Under the pieces are notes generated by a model. That model saw only the letters and a list, made by a program, of their open reading frames with translations. It did not search any database and had not been told where the DNA came from. The position numbers and the translations under genes were made by a program. Below are positions 22,182-31,877 of a stretch of 64,000 nucleotides of DNA, piece by piece. The number at the start of each line of letters is the position of its first letter. The stretch's first letter is position 1. Location of the stretch: contig JAJKFJ010022370.1 of assembly GCA_027382625.1 (NCBI GenBank), positions 1-64,000 on the forward strand. The letters are read 5' to 3'. Origin of the DNA: Tetmemena sp. SeJ-2015. Lineage: Eukaryota; Ciliophora; Spirotrichea; Sporadotrichida; Oxytrichidae.

Positions 22182-23365
22182 TCAGTAGAAGTCAATATTC
22201 TAATGGTGAGTTCTCTGATGATCTTCTATGTAGTGGTAGTCTTAAACTTCAGGGTAGTAGTGACTGCTGCTTTGTTGAGTAGTGTAATCAATGATGAGAG
22301 TGACCACTTTATTGAGATTGATAGCTAGGATATCCCCCGGAGTATGAGAATCGTGATGACTTGAGTGTCCATTGTCATAGTAGGAGCTGTATACTTGGCT
22401 GGGATATGGTTCAGAATAGACGTCGTAGTAGAAAGCGCTCACTTCATTTCCTTCGCATAGTTTATTTGCAAGATTCAGAGCGGCTGTGCCAATTTATTTA
22501 GCAACTGTTAGAGTGTTGACTCCATTGGCTGAAGCTAGGAAAACTGCGTCTCCAACTTGCTTAATTAAGTCAAAGCAATTAAAAAAAGTGTAAATAAGCT
22601 GTTCTACATCACCAACATTTATAAATATCCTTATTACGGTAAATATAAATTAACAATATTCATGACGTCGCTGGAGCATTATCCTTGATCAGCGCATAAA
22701 GCACCGCAGTCTTAGTAACCTTTAGGGCAGCTCTGCCAGCAGGAGGGTCCAAATCCTTTGTATCCTGGCTTACATTCTTTAATATTCTATAAGCTTTAAA
22801 CATTATACTAAACCAGCTAAATGAATTGAGGGTAGTCGAGAGCTCTTCGTTATTATAAGACTCTAACATTCTAGAGAACAGAACCAGCTCCTCTTCCGTA
22901 AGATTTTTTTTAGCAAGAAACCCCATTATCAGACATTCCTGAAGGACAATCAGGAGAGCAGATACAGCAGCCGACGCTATGGAATCCATCTTTGCAAGTG
23001 GGGTACCAAAGAGCTCCGTTCTTCTCGCAAGATCTGCCGTTGTCATCCTCACACTTCCCTCTCTACCAGAGAACGTAACCCGCACCTCTACCATAAGCAG
23101 ACGGCTTGAGGCATTCGGCTCCTGTATCCTAATAACCATCAGAGCAGCTCTGCCAGCAGACAGGGCCCACTCCGATATAGCCAGAGTTACACTAAGGATA
23201 GCAAAGGGCTCCACTCTACTCCTCCCCATTTGCACAGCCAGTGGTGGGCATTCCAACGCCTCTCCCGTAGGATTACTTCCAGCAGCTTGCTTGGGCAGTG
23301 TCTGCGTAAAATAGAATAGTGAAGGTTACTAATGAAAGGGCAGTTATTTTCTTTTAGAATTCCAT
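22182..23365 (-). CDS. Secreted Cys-rich repeat protein B
   Basis: ATG 23365, TGA 22182; removing IESs 22774-22824 and 22614-22651 leaves 365 codons. Signal peptide ending near ADTAQA, then four Cys modules as in gene A but with CEDDNGRSCEKNGALWYPTC in the second. The third YGRGAG module is diverged (NVRVLQQRRALDYPQ instead of ...NGALCYPQ). A Gly/Asp/Ala segment with QVGDAVFLASANG follows, then a Tyr/His/Ser-rich tail (YYDNGHSSHHDSHTPG ... QDYHYIEDHQRTHH). More than a dozen TAA/TAG codons fall at conserved Gln sites. Close paralogue of gene D. Probably secreted; the His/Tyr tail could bind metal or cross-link, which is inference. Confidence 0.85.
22614..22651. other. IES in gene B, 38 bp, pointer AACA
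   Basis: AACA at 22614 and 22652; removal joins VMNIV to GDVEQL. Gene D has a 38 bp IES at the same place. Confidence 0.75.
22774..22824. other. IES in gene B, 51 bp, pointer ATT
   Basis: ATT at 22774 and 22825. Removal restores YPQCKPGYKG, the expected Cys module. No register of the 51 bp deletion gives GT..AG. Confidence 0.8.
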
Positions 23366-23532
23366 AACTTAGGATCTTTGAGTTACAATAAAAAATATAA
23401 TGAACACTTTATAAGACAAGTTGAGTTTGGGCAAATAAGGTTACTTAATTTAATAAACTATTAAAATACAAGAGGTAGGAAGAGTTTATAAGCGTCTCCC
23501 AGCAAGATATTTTTATCTTTTAATGCTGGGCT

Positions 23533-23556
23533 ATAATAATATCCTAATATTATTAT
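23533..23556. repeat. AATAATATCC near-palindrome, copy 2
   Basis: ATAATAATATCCTAATATTA and following bases, upstream of gene B. Confidence 0.4.
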
Positions 23557-23643
23557 TCTAGAAATCTTTTAATCTTCTCAATCTCATTTTGAGTGAGAAG
23601 GAATAACTGAATTTATGATTGGCGATAGGTTCAAAGAAATTAC

Positions 23644-24060
23644 CGAAGCAAGGAAGACCTCTACAGGTACCTCACTTAGCAAGGTAAGAAGCTCTCATAT
23701 GGAGTAACAATAATCTTAGTTGGTTTGTTCCTTCCGACAATGTATGGAACAAAGATCTCGTTCCTCAAAGCAATTCTTGCTGATGAGAAGAAAGCTCTCA
23801 AAACAATCGATGTCAACATGATGAAGATCCCAAACTATCCTGAGATCTCAGTCACTAATATGTATGACGATGCGATGGGAGATCCGGAGGTTGCTCTATT
23901 CCTTCCTAACAAGGAACAACTCTCAAACAAGTTGCCAGAACGAAGGTTCTTCTTTGGCGTCCTTGCTACTGTACGTGCAGAGTACCTCAAAGAGATTATT
24001 GAAGATGCACACAGGAAGAGATTCTAAGTAGAGGAGAACGACCCAAAGAAAGTGATGTTC
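23644..24060 (+). pseudogene. SKED-family (transposon accessory ORF-like) sequence
   Basis: Begins abruptly with RSKEDLYRYLTQQ; removing 39 bp between GGT repeats (23683-23721) gives QQGLFLPTMYGTKISFLKAI, in register with the transposon ORF at 17217. Conserved blocks PNYPEISVTNMYDDAMGD and LPERRFFFGVLATVRAEYLK follow, then EIIEDAHRKRFQVEEND. No ATG. Upstream bases (23590-23643) are instead a copy of the 3' flank of genes E and F, so 23643/23644 is a breakpoint. Either a decayed transposon copy or an MDS of a scattered gene. Confidence 0.6.
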
Positions 24061-24061
24061 A

Positions 24062-24335
24062 AATTAGTGTAAGACTTCTTCTCTTTACTTGTCTTGTGTA
24101 CGCTGAGGTTTTAAATGATTAGAACGATCTCATCCTCTGTGAACTTCTCTATGATAATCTCAAATAATTCAATATATTTCTCTAGTTTGATAAAAAGAGG
24201 ATGAAGTACATAAGCTTCTTGAATGCACTTGTCCTTATATTTAATTTCTTCTTCAAACTATGCTTTCTTCGATATCTGACCTTTGTAATGCAGGTGCACC
24301 TTCTCACTAAGCTCTGAAATTCTATAGTAGAGTTT
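24062..24335 (-). CDS. Unrecognised coding segment on the opposite strand
   Basis: The minus strand reads about 85 codons of well-formed helical protein without TGA (RISELSEKVHLHYKGQISKK ... AYVLHPLFIKLEKYIELFEI ... FTEDEIVLIIQNLSVHKTSK). It starts where the plus-strand SKED segment stops making sense (about 24060). No start or stop codon seen at its ends. Could be an inverted MDS of the same gene or a separate gene fragment. Confidence 0.45.
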
Positions 24336-24606
24336 ATAATTTACAATTTTGAATCTTTAATTGAATAAATATTTTCATCCTGTTTAAATTTTTCTTTGAA
24401 GAATGAGTTTTAAGTTAACGACCACTATGACTGCTATCCTAGTCCATGTCATCGTTCTCATTATTGGTGCATTGAGTTGTTCTTTGGAATTTATTTTTTG
24501 TTGTTGAAATATAATGAAACAGGTTTGTAAAGTAACCACTATTTGCACTTATCTTTTAGCTCCCATTCACTTACTTATATGTATGTAATTGCTTTACTAT
24601 AATATT

Positions 24607-24638
24607 ATCACTAATCAATCAGTGGATTGATTAGTGAT
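24607..24638. repeat. Perfect hairpin, 14 bp stem, 4 bp loop
   Basis: ATCACTAATCAATC, AGTG, then the exact inverse. A related imperfect palindrome (GATTAATCACTGATTGAT) lies near 24940. Function unknown. Confidence 0.6.
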
Positions 24639-24654
24639 GCTACTCTCAAGTTCA

Positions 24655-24837
24655 TCAGGGTCTCTTTATCTCAAATTTTGGCTCTTGCTTTAAATCCCTA
24701 GAGCAATTAAAATTTAGCAAAAAAAGGTTAAGTTGAAACCCAAATTTGTGAAGGGGCATCACTTGCTTCTCTTGGTTCATCTCAGAATAGGGCATTTTCG
24801 CTGTTTTTCGCACTGAGCTCACTTTGCCATGACTCAC
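24655..24837 (-). CDS. Hypothetical 60-residue protein
   Basis: ATG 24837 to TGA 24655, so a true stop in this code. N-terminal half is polar (MSHGKVSSVRKTAKMPYSEM), then a short hydrophobic Leu/Phe/Asn stretch that could be an unremoved intron or IES, then KQEPKFEIKRP. No family recognised. Confidence 0.3.
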   Translation of the reverse strand: MSHGKVSSVRKTAKMPYSEMNQEKQVMPLHKFGFQLNLFLLNFNCSRDLKQEPKFEIKRP

Positions 24838-25027
24838 TTCAGAATTAAATAATTTTGAGTAAAGGCTATTTATTAGATCGTTCTCTCCTTTTGAAGATAA
24901 AGTTGATACTAAGAAAATATAGATATGTTTATAAGCATTGATTAATCACTGATTGATACGTTTTAGCTCGACTCAATCGTAGTAATTTACTACATGGTGA
25001 TGAATATAGTGACCCTAGTCATCCACG

Positions 25028-26078
25028 TCATAATGTGAGCTGTGTGACTAGTGAGTCTGGTGTGAATCTTAGTGAGATGACTGCTTGGAAGATGATTTAA
25101 TAAATTATTGTCCTCCTTTAGAAAATTAATGATTAAACATAAGCGATATCTCTGAGATCATCGTAAGGCTCGGTACTTTGATGGTCACTACCAGGATAAT
25201 AGTAGCCCTCTACTTCAGGATAGTAGGCATCTCTATTATAGTAACCGCTAGAGGACGGCGTTTAGACATTTTAAAAAGCAACGTTTAACCTGCACACAGA
25301 TTTAGCCAAATCCATTGCTGTTGAGCCAGCATTTTCAGCTAGCCCTATAGTATCGATTCCTCCAGTGAGACCTTCAGCAGCCGCGTCACCAACCATTTGG
25401 AAAACATCACCAGCTATTCCTAAGACCTCGCCTGCGCAAGTTATTTTATTATAAAGCTCCTTTGTCAGAGCACATAGCTCCACACTCGTCGGTGCCTGGA
25501 GGACAATCTTACCAGCATACAGGACCTGCTCCGTGGAAACCAGGTTTACAAGGAGGGTAGCAGAGTGCTCCAGACATTTCCAATTCTGGTCTGCAACCAA
25601 GCACGACTCCGGCACCTCGGCCATAAGAGTTCTTCTAGCAGGAGACTCCAATGTCGGGCATGTCACTCGGGCAGTTAGGGGAGCAGACGCAGCAAGCGAA
25701 GTTGTGGAATCCATCTTTGCAAGTTGGATACCAGAGTGCGCCCCATTTTTCACACGGTCTCCCTGTTTCGCTTTTGCATTGTTCTTCAGCCCAAATGACG
25801 TAGCCTGCACCTCTTCCATAGGCAGGTGGCTTGAGGCAATCACCTCCAGTGTCAGTGTACCCTTCAGGGCAATTTTGCCAGCAGACAGGACCACCTCCAT
25901 TGTAACCTGGCTTGCAAGGAGGATAGCAAAGAGCGCCAGACTTGTCCAAGCCACGATCGCAAGTAGTGATAACCTCTCCTACTCCTCTTCCATAAGATTG
26001 CTTCCAGCAGCTTCCTGCTGCTTATTGAACGAATCCAGTTACAGTGAACACAATAGTTAAGGTAGCCGTAAGCTTCAT
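25028..26078 (-). CDS. Secreted Cys-rich repeat protein C
   Basis: ATG 26078. Signal peptide (MKLTATLTIVFTVTGFVQ), then four Cys modules starting SCWKQSYGRGVG. Distinctive pieces are GYNGGGPVCW, CKSETGRPCEKWGALWYPTC and CCVCSPNCPSDMPDIGVSC. About 25445 one extra base (AAAA run) separates the modules from a Gly/Ala-rich segment CAGEVLGIAGDVFQMVGDAA and GGIDTIGLAENAGSTAMDL. The tail is Tyr/Pro-rich (GYYNRDAYYPEVEGYYYPG). The frame reaches TGA 25028, but the true C-terminus may be earlier. Unlike its paralogues it shows no clear IES at the CAG junction. Probably secreted. Confidence 0.8.
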
Positions 26079-26084
26079 ATTTTA

Positions 26085-27077
26085 AGATGAATATTTTAAA
26101 TTGTAAAATTAAGATCTCTGAGTTAAATATAGAAAAATATATTTGAAGTAAAATTTATATACTTTATTATAAAATAATTTTAAAGAAGATGGATACTTTA
26201 AAACTGATTATTCATGAATCATTGTTTATTTTGAGTGTAAGCAAATCATTTAAATCATATGTGTTTATCTGAGAGAAAAATCTGGGTTGATAAGTGTTGA
26301 AGATTTCAAGAGGAAGCGAATATCGATTTCATTTTTGGATGATATTTTTAAATACAATTTGATAAATTTTTTGAATTTAACCAACGTAAATCCCTAATTT
26401 AATTTACTTTTTACAAAGAGAGACTGGACTTTATTTTGCACAAAATAAAAGCCCTTTCTGTTTAAGAATCCTTGAATTAATATTTATAATTTTAAATTAA
26501 AATTGTTAAATATACTTTCAGAGTTTAATTAATTTAGCATATCTTTTTTAAACTTTTGTTAATTATTTATTGCTATAATTTATACTTATCTTTTCTCGCA
26601 AATAATGATTGAATAGAATTTAAAAATCTTTCGCTTTTCTTTAATAATTTATATTATGGCTTGAATTAAAAAATAAAGTGCTTTTAGTAACTTTTATTTT
26701 ATATTAGAATATAAGCGCATCTATATTAAAATGTCCTTTAACTTTAGTATTTATAGTCCAGGATAAACTTAAAAAACGGATCAAAGAATTTGCAAAAGGA
26801 TTCATTAATAATAATATCCTATAATTATTACTATTTTCTCATTTAAGCAATCCAAAGCCATGAATTAGCAATTTAATACTTTATATAATTAAAATTTGAT
26901 ACTTTAAATACATATTAATCTATCATTTTTATGAAATAAAAGATTCATTTTTAATCCATACATTTTTATTTTTATATTTAAATTATCAAGATGAGAAGCA
27001 TATTTGGATCATTGAAAATTTATAAATTTGATATTTATTGGATTATTGTGTGGATAGTTTATATTAAAGCTACAGTT
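26085..27077. other. AT-rich interval, duplicated flank
   Basis: Carries the second copies of the blocks at 20000 and 20460-20570 (26183 and 26730). Near-palindrome copy 3 at 26807-26830. No gene. Confidence 0.5.
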
Positions 27078-28153
27078 TCAATAATAATCGTAGAAGTCAT
27101 CTTCTTAGACTTAAAAGAAGGGGTAGGCTTCAGTAACGCCCTACACATAGGGATCTAGTTCTTCGTAAACTTAATACAAAATTATTCAAAGATTGTTACA
27201 TCCATTTAGGATATTTATCTTTTAAAGGCATATTATTTCTAATATTTTATCCATTAGAGTAAGGGAAGATTAATTAAGATTACTCTTCAAAAGAAGGAAT
27301 TTAAACTGAAGGAGCATAAGGGCATTTGCCTTAAGCAAGCTCCTAAGCTGCCGAACCTGCATTATCTGCGATTCCTTCAACGTCTACATCCCCGGTTAGA
27401 CCTCCAACAACAGCCTCCCCAGCAGCTGAAACTATTCCGTCTACTATATTTAGCACTTTCCTCGCGCAAATAAAAATGTAAAAAAGACTTCAAATTGTTT
27501 ATATCGAAAACATTTATTATTTCGCAACTGCTTCCATCTTCAACGCACATAGCTCCGCAGTTGTGATAGCCAGGAGGGCATTCCTACCAGCAAACAGGTC
27601 CATTTCCTTTGAAACCTGGTTTACACTGGGGATAACAGAGAGCTCCATTCTCTTCGAGGCCGCTACTGCAAATTAAAGGCTTGCCTGCTCCTCTTCCATA
27701 AGTCTTTTTCTAGCATGATACTCCGATATCAGTCATACCGTTGACGCAATTAGGAGAGCAGATGCAACAAGCTGCGTTGTGGAATCCATCTCTGCATCTT
27801 GGGTAGTACAAAGCGCCCCATTTTTAGCAGCCCTCTGGGTGGCTGTTCTCGCACTTGTGCTTGTGCCATAAAGCGTAGCCCACACCTCTTCCGTAAGACT
27901 TAGGCTTGAGACAATCAATTCCAGTGTCTGTAAATCCATCAGGGCATCTCTACCAGCACACTGGACCCACTCCATGATAGCCATCGTTACAGTTGGGATA
28001 ACAGAGAGCTCCGTTTCTCTCCTCACCATCTCTGCAAGTTGTGATGACATGACCTGCCCCTCTTCCGTAGGCGTGCTTCCAACATCCAGCCTCGGCGGAT
28101 TCCAAAAGTCCAAATGTTGTGATAGCAATTGCTGCTAAGATTTGAGTTTTCAT
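27078..28153 (-). CDS. Secreted Cys-rich repeat protein A'
   Basis: ATG 28153, TGA 27078; removal of IESs 27465-27522 and 27160-27283 leaves exactly 298 codons. Signal peptide and four Cys modules nearly identical to gene A (both open with GCWKHAYGRGAGHVITTC); differences are mostly silent or conservative. Then CARKVLNIVDGIVSAAGEAV, GLTGDVDVEGIADNAGSAA and an acidic tail (EDDFYDYY). A and A' arose by duplication of a block that also carried B and D. Both IES sites are shared with A while the IES lengths and sequences have diverged, so the IESs predate the duplication. Confidence 0.85.
27160..27283. other. IES in gene A', 124 bp, pointer TCTTC
   Basis: TCTTC at 27160 and 27284; removal gives PSFEELDPYV in frame. 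Positional homologue of 20900-21090. Confidence 0.75.
27465..27522. other. IES in gene A', 58 bp, pointer CGCAA
   Basis: CGCAA at 27465 and 27523; removal gives DGSSCARKVLNI. Confidence 0.75.
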
Positions 28154-28407
28154 CTTCTGATTATGTTAAAATGATTTATTAATTTAGCTTAAAAGTGTCC
28201 AGATGCTTTATATTTAGTCAATCGGGAAATATCCTTATAATATTTTAATTTGCTATCTTTAAATATAAATTTCTCGTTCGGTGATGATAAAGATGATAAT
28301 TAATTTATTACTTTTGGAAAAAAAAAATTATGAAATTTATCGAATAACCACTATAGTTAGAATAGAAACAGAAATTTATAAAAAGCCCTTTCTTCGAATT
28401 TGGTGTC

Positions 28408-29597
28408 TCAATAGAAGTCAATATCCTGATGGTGAGTTCTCTGATGATCGCCTATGTAGTAATAGTCTTGAACCTCAGGGTAGTAGTGGCTGTGACTGCT
28501 GCTTTGTTGAGTAGTATAATCGCCATGATGAGAGTGACCACTTTGTTATGATTGGTAGCTAGGATAAGATCCATGGGAATGCGAGTCGTGATGGCTTGAG
28601 TGTCCATTATCATAGTAGGAGCTGTATACTTGGCTGGGATATGGTTCAGACTAGACGTCGTAGTAGAAAGCGCTCGCTGCATTTCCTTCGCATAGTTGGT
28701 TTGCAAGATCAAGGGCGACTGTGCCAACATTTTGAGCAACTGTTAGAGTGCTCACTCCATCAGTTGCTGCTTCTAAAGCTGCATCCCCGACTAGCTCAAT
28801 TAAATCATAGCAATTCAAATGTAAAAGAGCTGAGCAACGTCTCCAACACTAGTAAGTATTATTAGACTATTCAGAAATAATAAACAATGTTCATGACATC
28901 GCTTGAGCATTAGCCTTAAACAGCACACAAAGCACCGCAGTCCTAGTAACCTGCAGGGCAGCTCTGCCAGCAGACGGGACCAACTCCGTGGTATCCTGGT
29001 TAGCATTCAGCAATAGTTTAAATTATAAAGTTGCTACTAGATCTACAGTAGAATAGATTGAGGGTAGCAGAGAGCACCGTTTAGCTCGAGTCCTGGAGCG
29101 CACTTAAGAACTGAACCAGCTCCTCTTCCGTATGTTCTCTTCTAACAAGAGACCCCAATATCAGGCATTCCTGAGGGACAGTCAGGAGAGCAGATACAGC
29201 AGCCAACGTTGTGGAATCCATCTCTGCAAGTGGGATACCAAAGAGCACCGTTCTTCTCGCAAGATCTACCGTTGTCATCCTCGCACTTCCCTCTCTTCCA
29301 GAGAACATAGCCAGCTCCTCTTCCATAAGCAGAGGGCTTTAGACAGTCGACTCCTGTATCTTTGTAGCCGTCAGGGCAGCTTTGCCAGCAGACAGGTCCC
29401 ACTCCGTGATATCCCGAGCTGCACTGAGGGTAACAGAGGGCTCCATTTTTGTCATCTCCATTTGTACAGTCTGTAATTGGTTTTCCAGCACCGCGGCCAT
29501 GAGATTTCTTCCAGCAGCCTGCTTGAGCAGTGTCCGCATAGAATATAATAGAGAGGGTTACTACTGAGAGGGCAGTTAGTTTCTTTTTAAATTCCAT
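28408..29597 (-). CDS. Secreted Cys-rich repeat protein D
   Basis: ATG 29597, TGA 28408. Signal peptide, then four Cys modules (SHGRGAGKPITDCTNGDDKN, CEDDNGRSCEKNGALWYP, CCICSPDCPSGMPDIGVSC, GLELNGALCYPQ), a Gly/Ala segment (ELVGDAALEAATDG) and a long Tyr/His/Ser tail (SSHHDSHSHGSYPS, QSGHSHHGDY). IESs at 29005-29056 and 28845-28882 are at the same sites as in gene B. After excision the length is one base short of 367 codons; the missing base is most likely in the T-run near 28820, where gene B has a longer run. Paralogue of B. Confidence 0.85.
28845..28882. other. IES in gene D, 38 bp, pointer AACA
   Basis: AACA at 28845 and 28883; removal joins VMNIV to GDVAQL. Same pointer, site and length as 22614-22651. 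Confidence 0.75.
29005..29056. other. IES in gene D, 52 bp, pointer ATT
   Basis: ATT at 29005 and 29057; removal restores YPQCQPGYHGVGPVCW. One base longer than its homologue in B, which argues against a coding insertion. Confidence 0.8.
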
Positions 29598-29790
29598 ATC
29601 TTAAGGTCTTTGAGCTAAAAAATTATAGAGAGGAAACGGCAAATATATCATTCATTAGTGTCTGTATATTTATATATTTGAGGTAGGACAAATATAGGTT
29701 ATTTAATTAAATAATTATTAAAATACTGTGGGATGGAATGGTTTATAAACCCTCTTAACAAGATATATTAAATTGTTATTGCTTCTGCGC

Positions 29791-29816
29791 TATAATAATA
29801 TCCTAATATTATTATT
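29791..29816. repeat. AATAATATCC near-palindrome, copy 4
   Basis: Almost identical to 23533-23556 and in the same place relative to gene D as that copy is to gene B. Confidence 0.4.
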
Positions 29817-30005
29817 CTCGAATCCTTTTAATCTTATCAACGCTTTATGGCTAAAGGAGTAAGAATCTGATTATAGGATTAGCAATAGTTTCAAAGAAAT
29901 AAATCAAGGATTTTAAAGATTGATCAGATCTATTACCTTGATTTGAGAAGGTATCACGTAGTGAAGCAGTATTCAAGAATCACCGTGATGGGAATCGTCA
30001 CTACT

Positions 30006-30962
30006 TCAATAAGTGGTCGATTGATCAGAACTAAATTTAATGACAAATTCTCATATAAGATAGAAGCTAATGATATCGGGCTAGTAGTTAGAGAAGTCTT
30101 GTGATGAGGAATCGTTAGCTATCTCCGCACCCTAAAACTCTGAGTGAACTGAAGAGGGCATGTCGCAACCAGCGCTTGCTAAGTTGTAAGCTGTTGCGCC
30201 CAAACCCTACAGAATGGAGGTAATGTCAACATCACCAGTAGTTTCAGCTACTGCAGCGGCAACTGCCACTTCAAACACACCTGCAACAGTTCCCTTCACA
30301 GTCGAAGTGCATTCATCAAAATAACAGCTTCAAAAGATTAAATCAGCGGAGTCTGTGCAGAGGGCACCGCATGTGTGCTTTCCGGCGGGGCAGTTTTGCC
30401 AGCAGACAGGACCCTCTCCATGGAAGCCATCGCGACAGCCTGGGTAGCAGAGACCGCCATACTCATGTAGATCGCCGCTGCAGCCAAGGGGCTTTCCCAC
30501 ACCTCTTCCGTAAGATTTCTTTTGGCAGGAGACTCCAATATCAGTCATACCATTAATGCAATTGGGTGAACAGACACAGCAGGCTGCGTTATGGTAGCCT
30601 TCTCTGCATTTTGGGTAATACAAAGCTCCCCATTTTTCACAGCCTTCGTGGTGATGGTGCTCACACTAGTGTTTGCTCCAGAGAGGATAGCCAGCTCCTC
30701 TTCCGTAGGACTTGGGCTTGAGGCAGTCCAAGCCGGTGTCAGCGAAGCCTCCTGGGCATCTTTGCCAGCATACAGGACCCTCCCCATAATAGCCATCGCG
30801 GCAGTCGGGGTAGCAGAGAGCTCCATTTTTCTCCCAGCCATCATCACAGCTGGTGATGACTTTGCCTAATCCTCTGCCGTACGCGTTTTCCCAGCAAGAT
30901 TCAGCTTAGGTGATTGAGACAAGTCCTAAGACTGAAAGAGTAAGGATTTGACTTATTTTCAT
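30006..30962 (-). CDS. Secreted Cys-rich repeat protein E
   Basis: ATG 30962; with IESs 30315-30341 and 30031-30066 removed, 298 codons to TGA 30006. Signal peptide, ESCWENAYGRGLGKVITSC, then modules with a His-rich insert (CEHHHHEGCEKWGALYYP), CCVCSPNCINGMTDIGVSC and GGLCYPGCRDGFHGEGPVCW. Then CTSTVKGTVAGVFEVAVAAA and GDVDITSILQGLGATAYNLA. The stop sits where paralogue F has Gly (TAT GGA in F, TAT TGA here); downstream bases would still encode SSDDSHHGDS, so the His/Ser tail seen in F looks cut off by one substitution. Likely secreted. Confidence 0.8.
30031..30066. other. IES in gene E, 36 bp, pointer CTAA
   Basis: CTAA at 30031 and 30067; positional homologue of 31940-31991 in F. Confidence 0.55.
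30315..30341. other. IES in gene E, 27 bp, pointer ATCA
   Basis: ATCA at 30315 and 30342; removal joins TDSAD to ECTSTVKG. Homologue in F is 26 bp. Confidence 0.75.
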
Positions 30963-30964
30963 TG

Positions 30965-31740
30965 TCTAGTAAATGATATGTTTATTTATAATTATTGCCA
31001 GAATTTTTAATTAATGAATATAAATAATAATTTTGTATATCATTTATTTTGATCCACCAATATAATTTAGAGATACACTCATGAATCTGATTCAGACTAT
31101 TCTAAGACGACCTTCTCTAATAAATTTTAATATATATATATGGATGAATTTAGTAAAATTTTGTAAATTAATGGAGGTAGAAAAAGTTGAATATATTCCT
31201 GCCTTATATAAGAATAACTTAATTAACTTGATTCTTTTATAAAAATCATTTTTTATTCGGCAAGATGTACCTGAAAAACTCGAGTTTAAACTTGTAAGTT
31301 TCCTTTCAGCATTTACACTTTTAATGTGTTATTTTTTAATAAAAATATAATTCTTTAGCTTTTGAATTTCTCAATTTATGTAGCTAATCAACATTTTCTC
31401 TCTAAAATCTCCTACTTAAATTTGAGCTTTAATCAATTTAAAGCCTTTGAGCTGATTCAAGTTTAACATATGAAATTTGTATTTCACTAATTGATATAAT
31501 GTTTGCTCATTACATTTATTTTGAGACATAGATTATAATTCTAGGAATGAATAAGTTGCCAAAACAATAAATGGATGTCTTCGATTATAGAAATTATTTA
31601 AAGAAATAAAAATAACAAGCTCCTTTCAGAATCTTTGATTTCTTAAACTTAAAGTTAACAATAAATAAGATCTCTTGCTTAACACATTCCTGGGGATGAA
31701 GATTTCTAAAGATTTGCTTGTTTGTATAAATTTTTACTAA
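30965..31740. other. AT-rich interval upstream of gene E
   Basis: Likely promoter region of gene E; a TATATATATATGG run lies near 31130. No gene seen. Confidence 0.4.
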
Positions 31741-31877
31741 ATCTTATCAACCTCTAAAATCGGAAGAGAAAGGAATTGAATTTATGATTAGCAAAAATTT
31801 CAAAGAAATAAAAGATTTGATAGTTTTATGTGGTCATGAACTTAGATTTGAGCCAGTATCTAATAGTGAGGCTATAT

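Noticed and set aside
29005..29056. Cys-rich gene interruptions as spliceosomal introns
   Set aside because: No register of the required deletion starts with GT and ends with AG, in either gene B or gene D.
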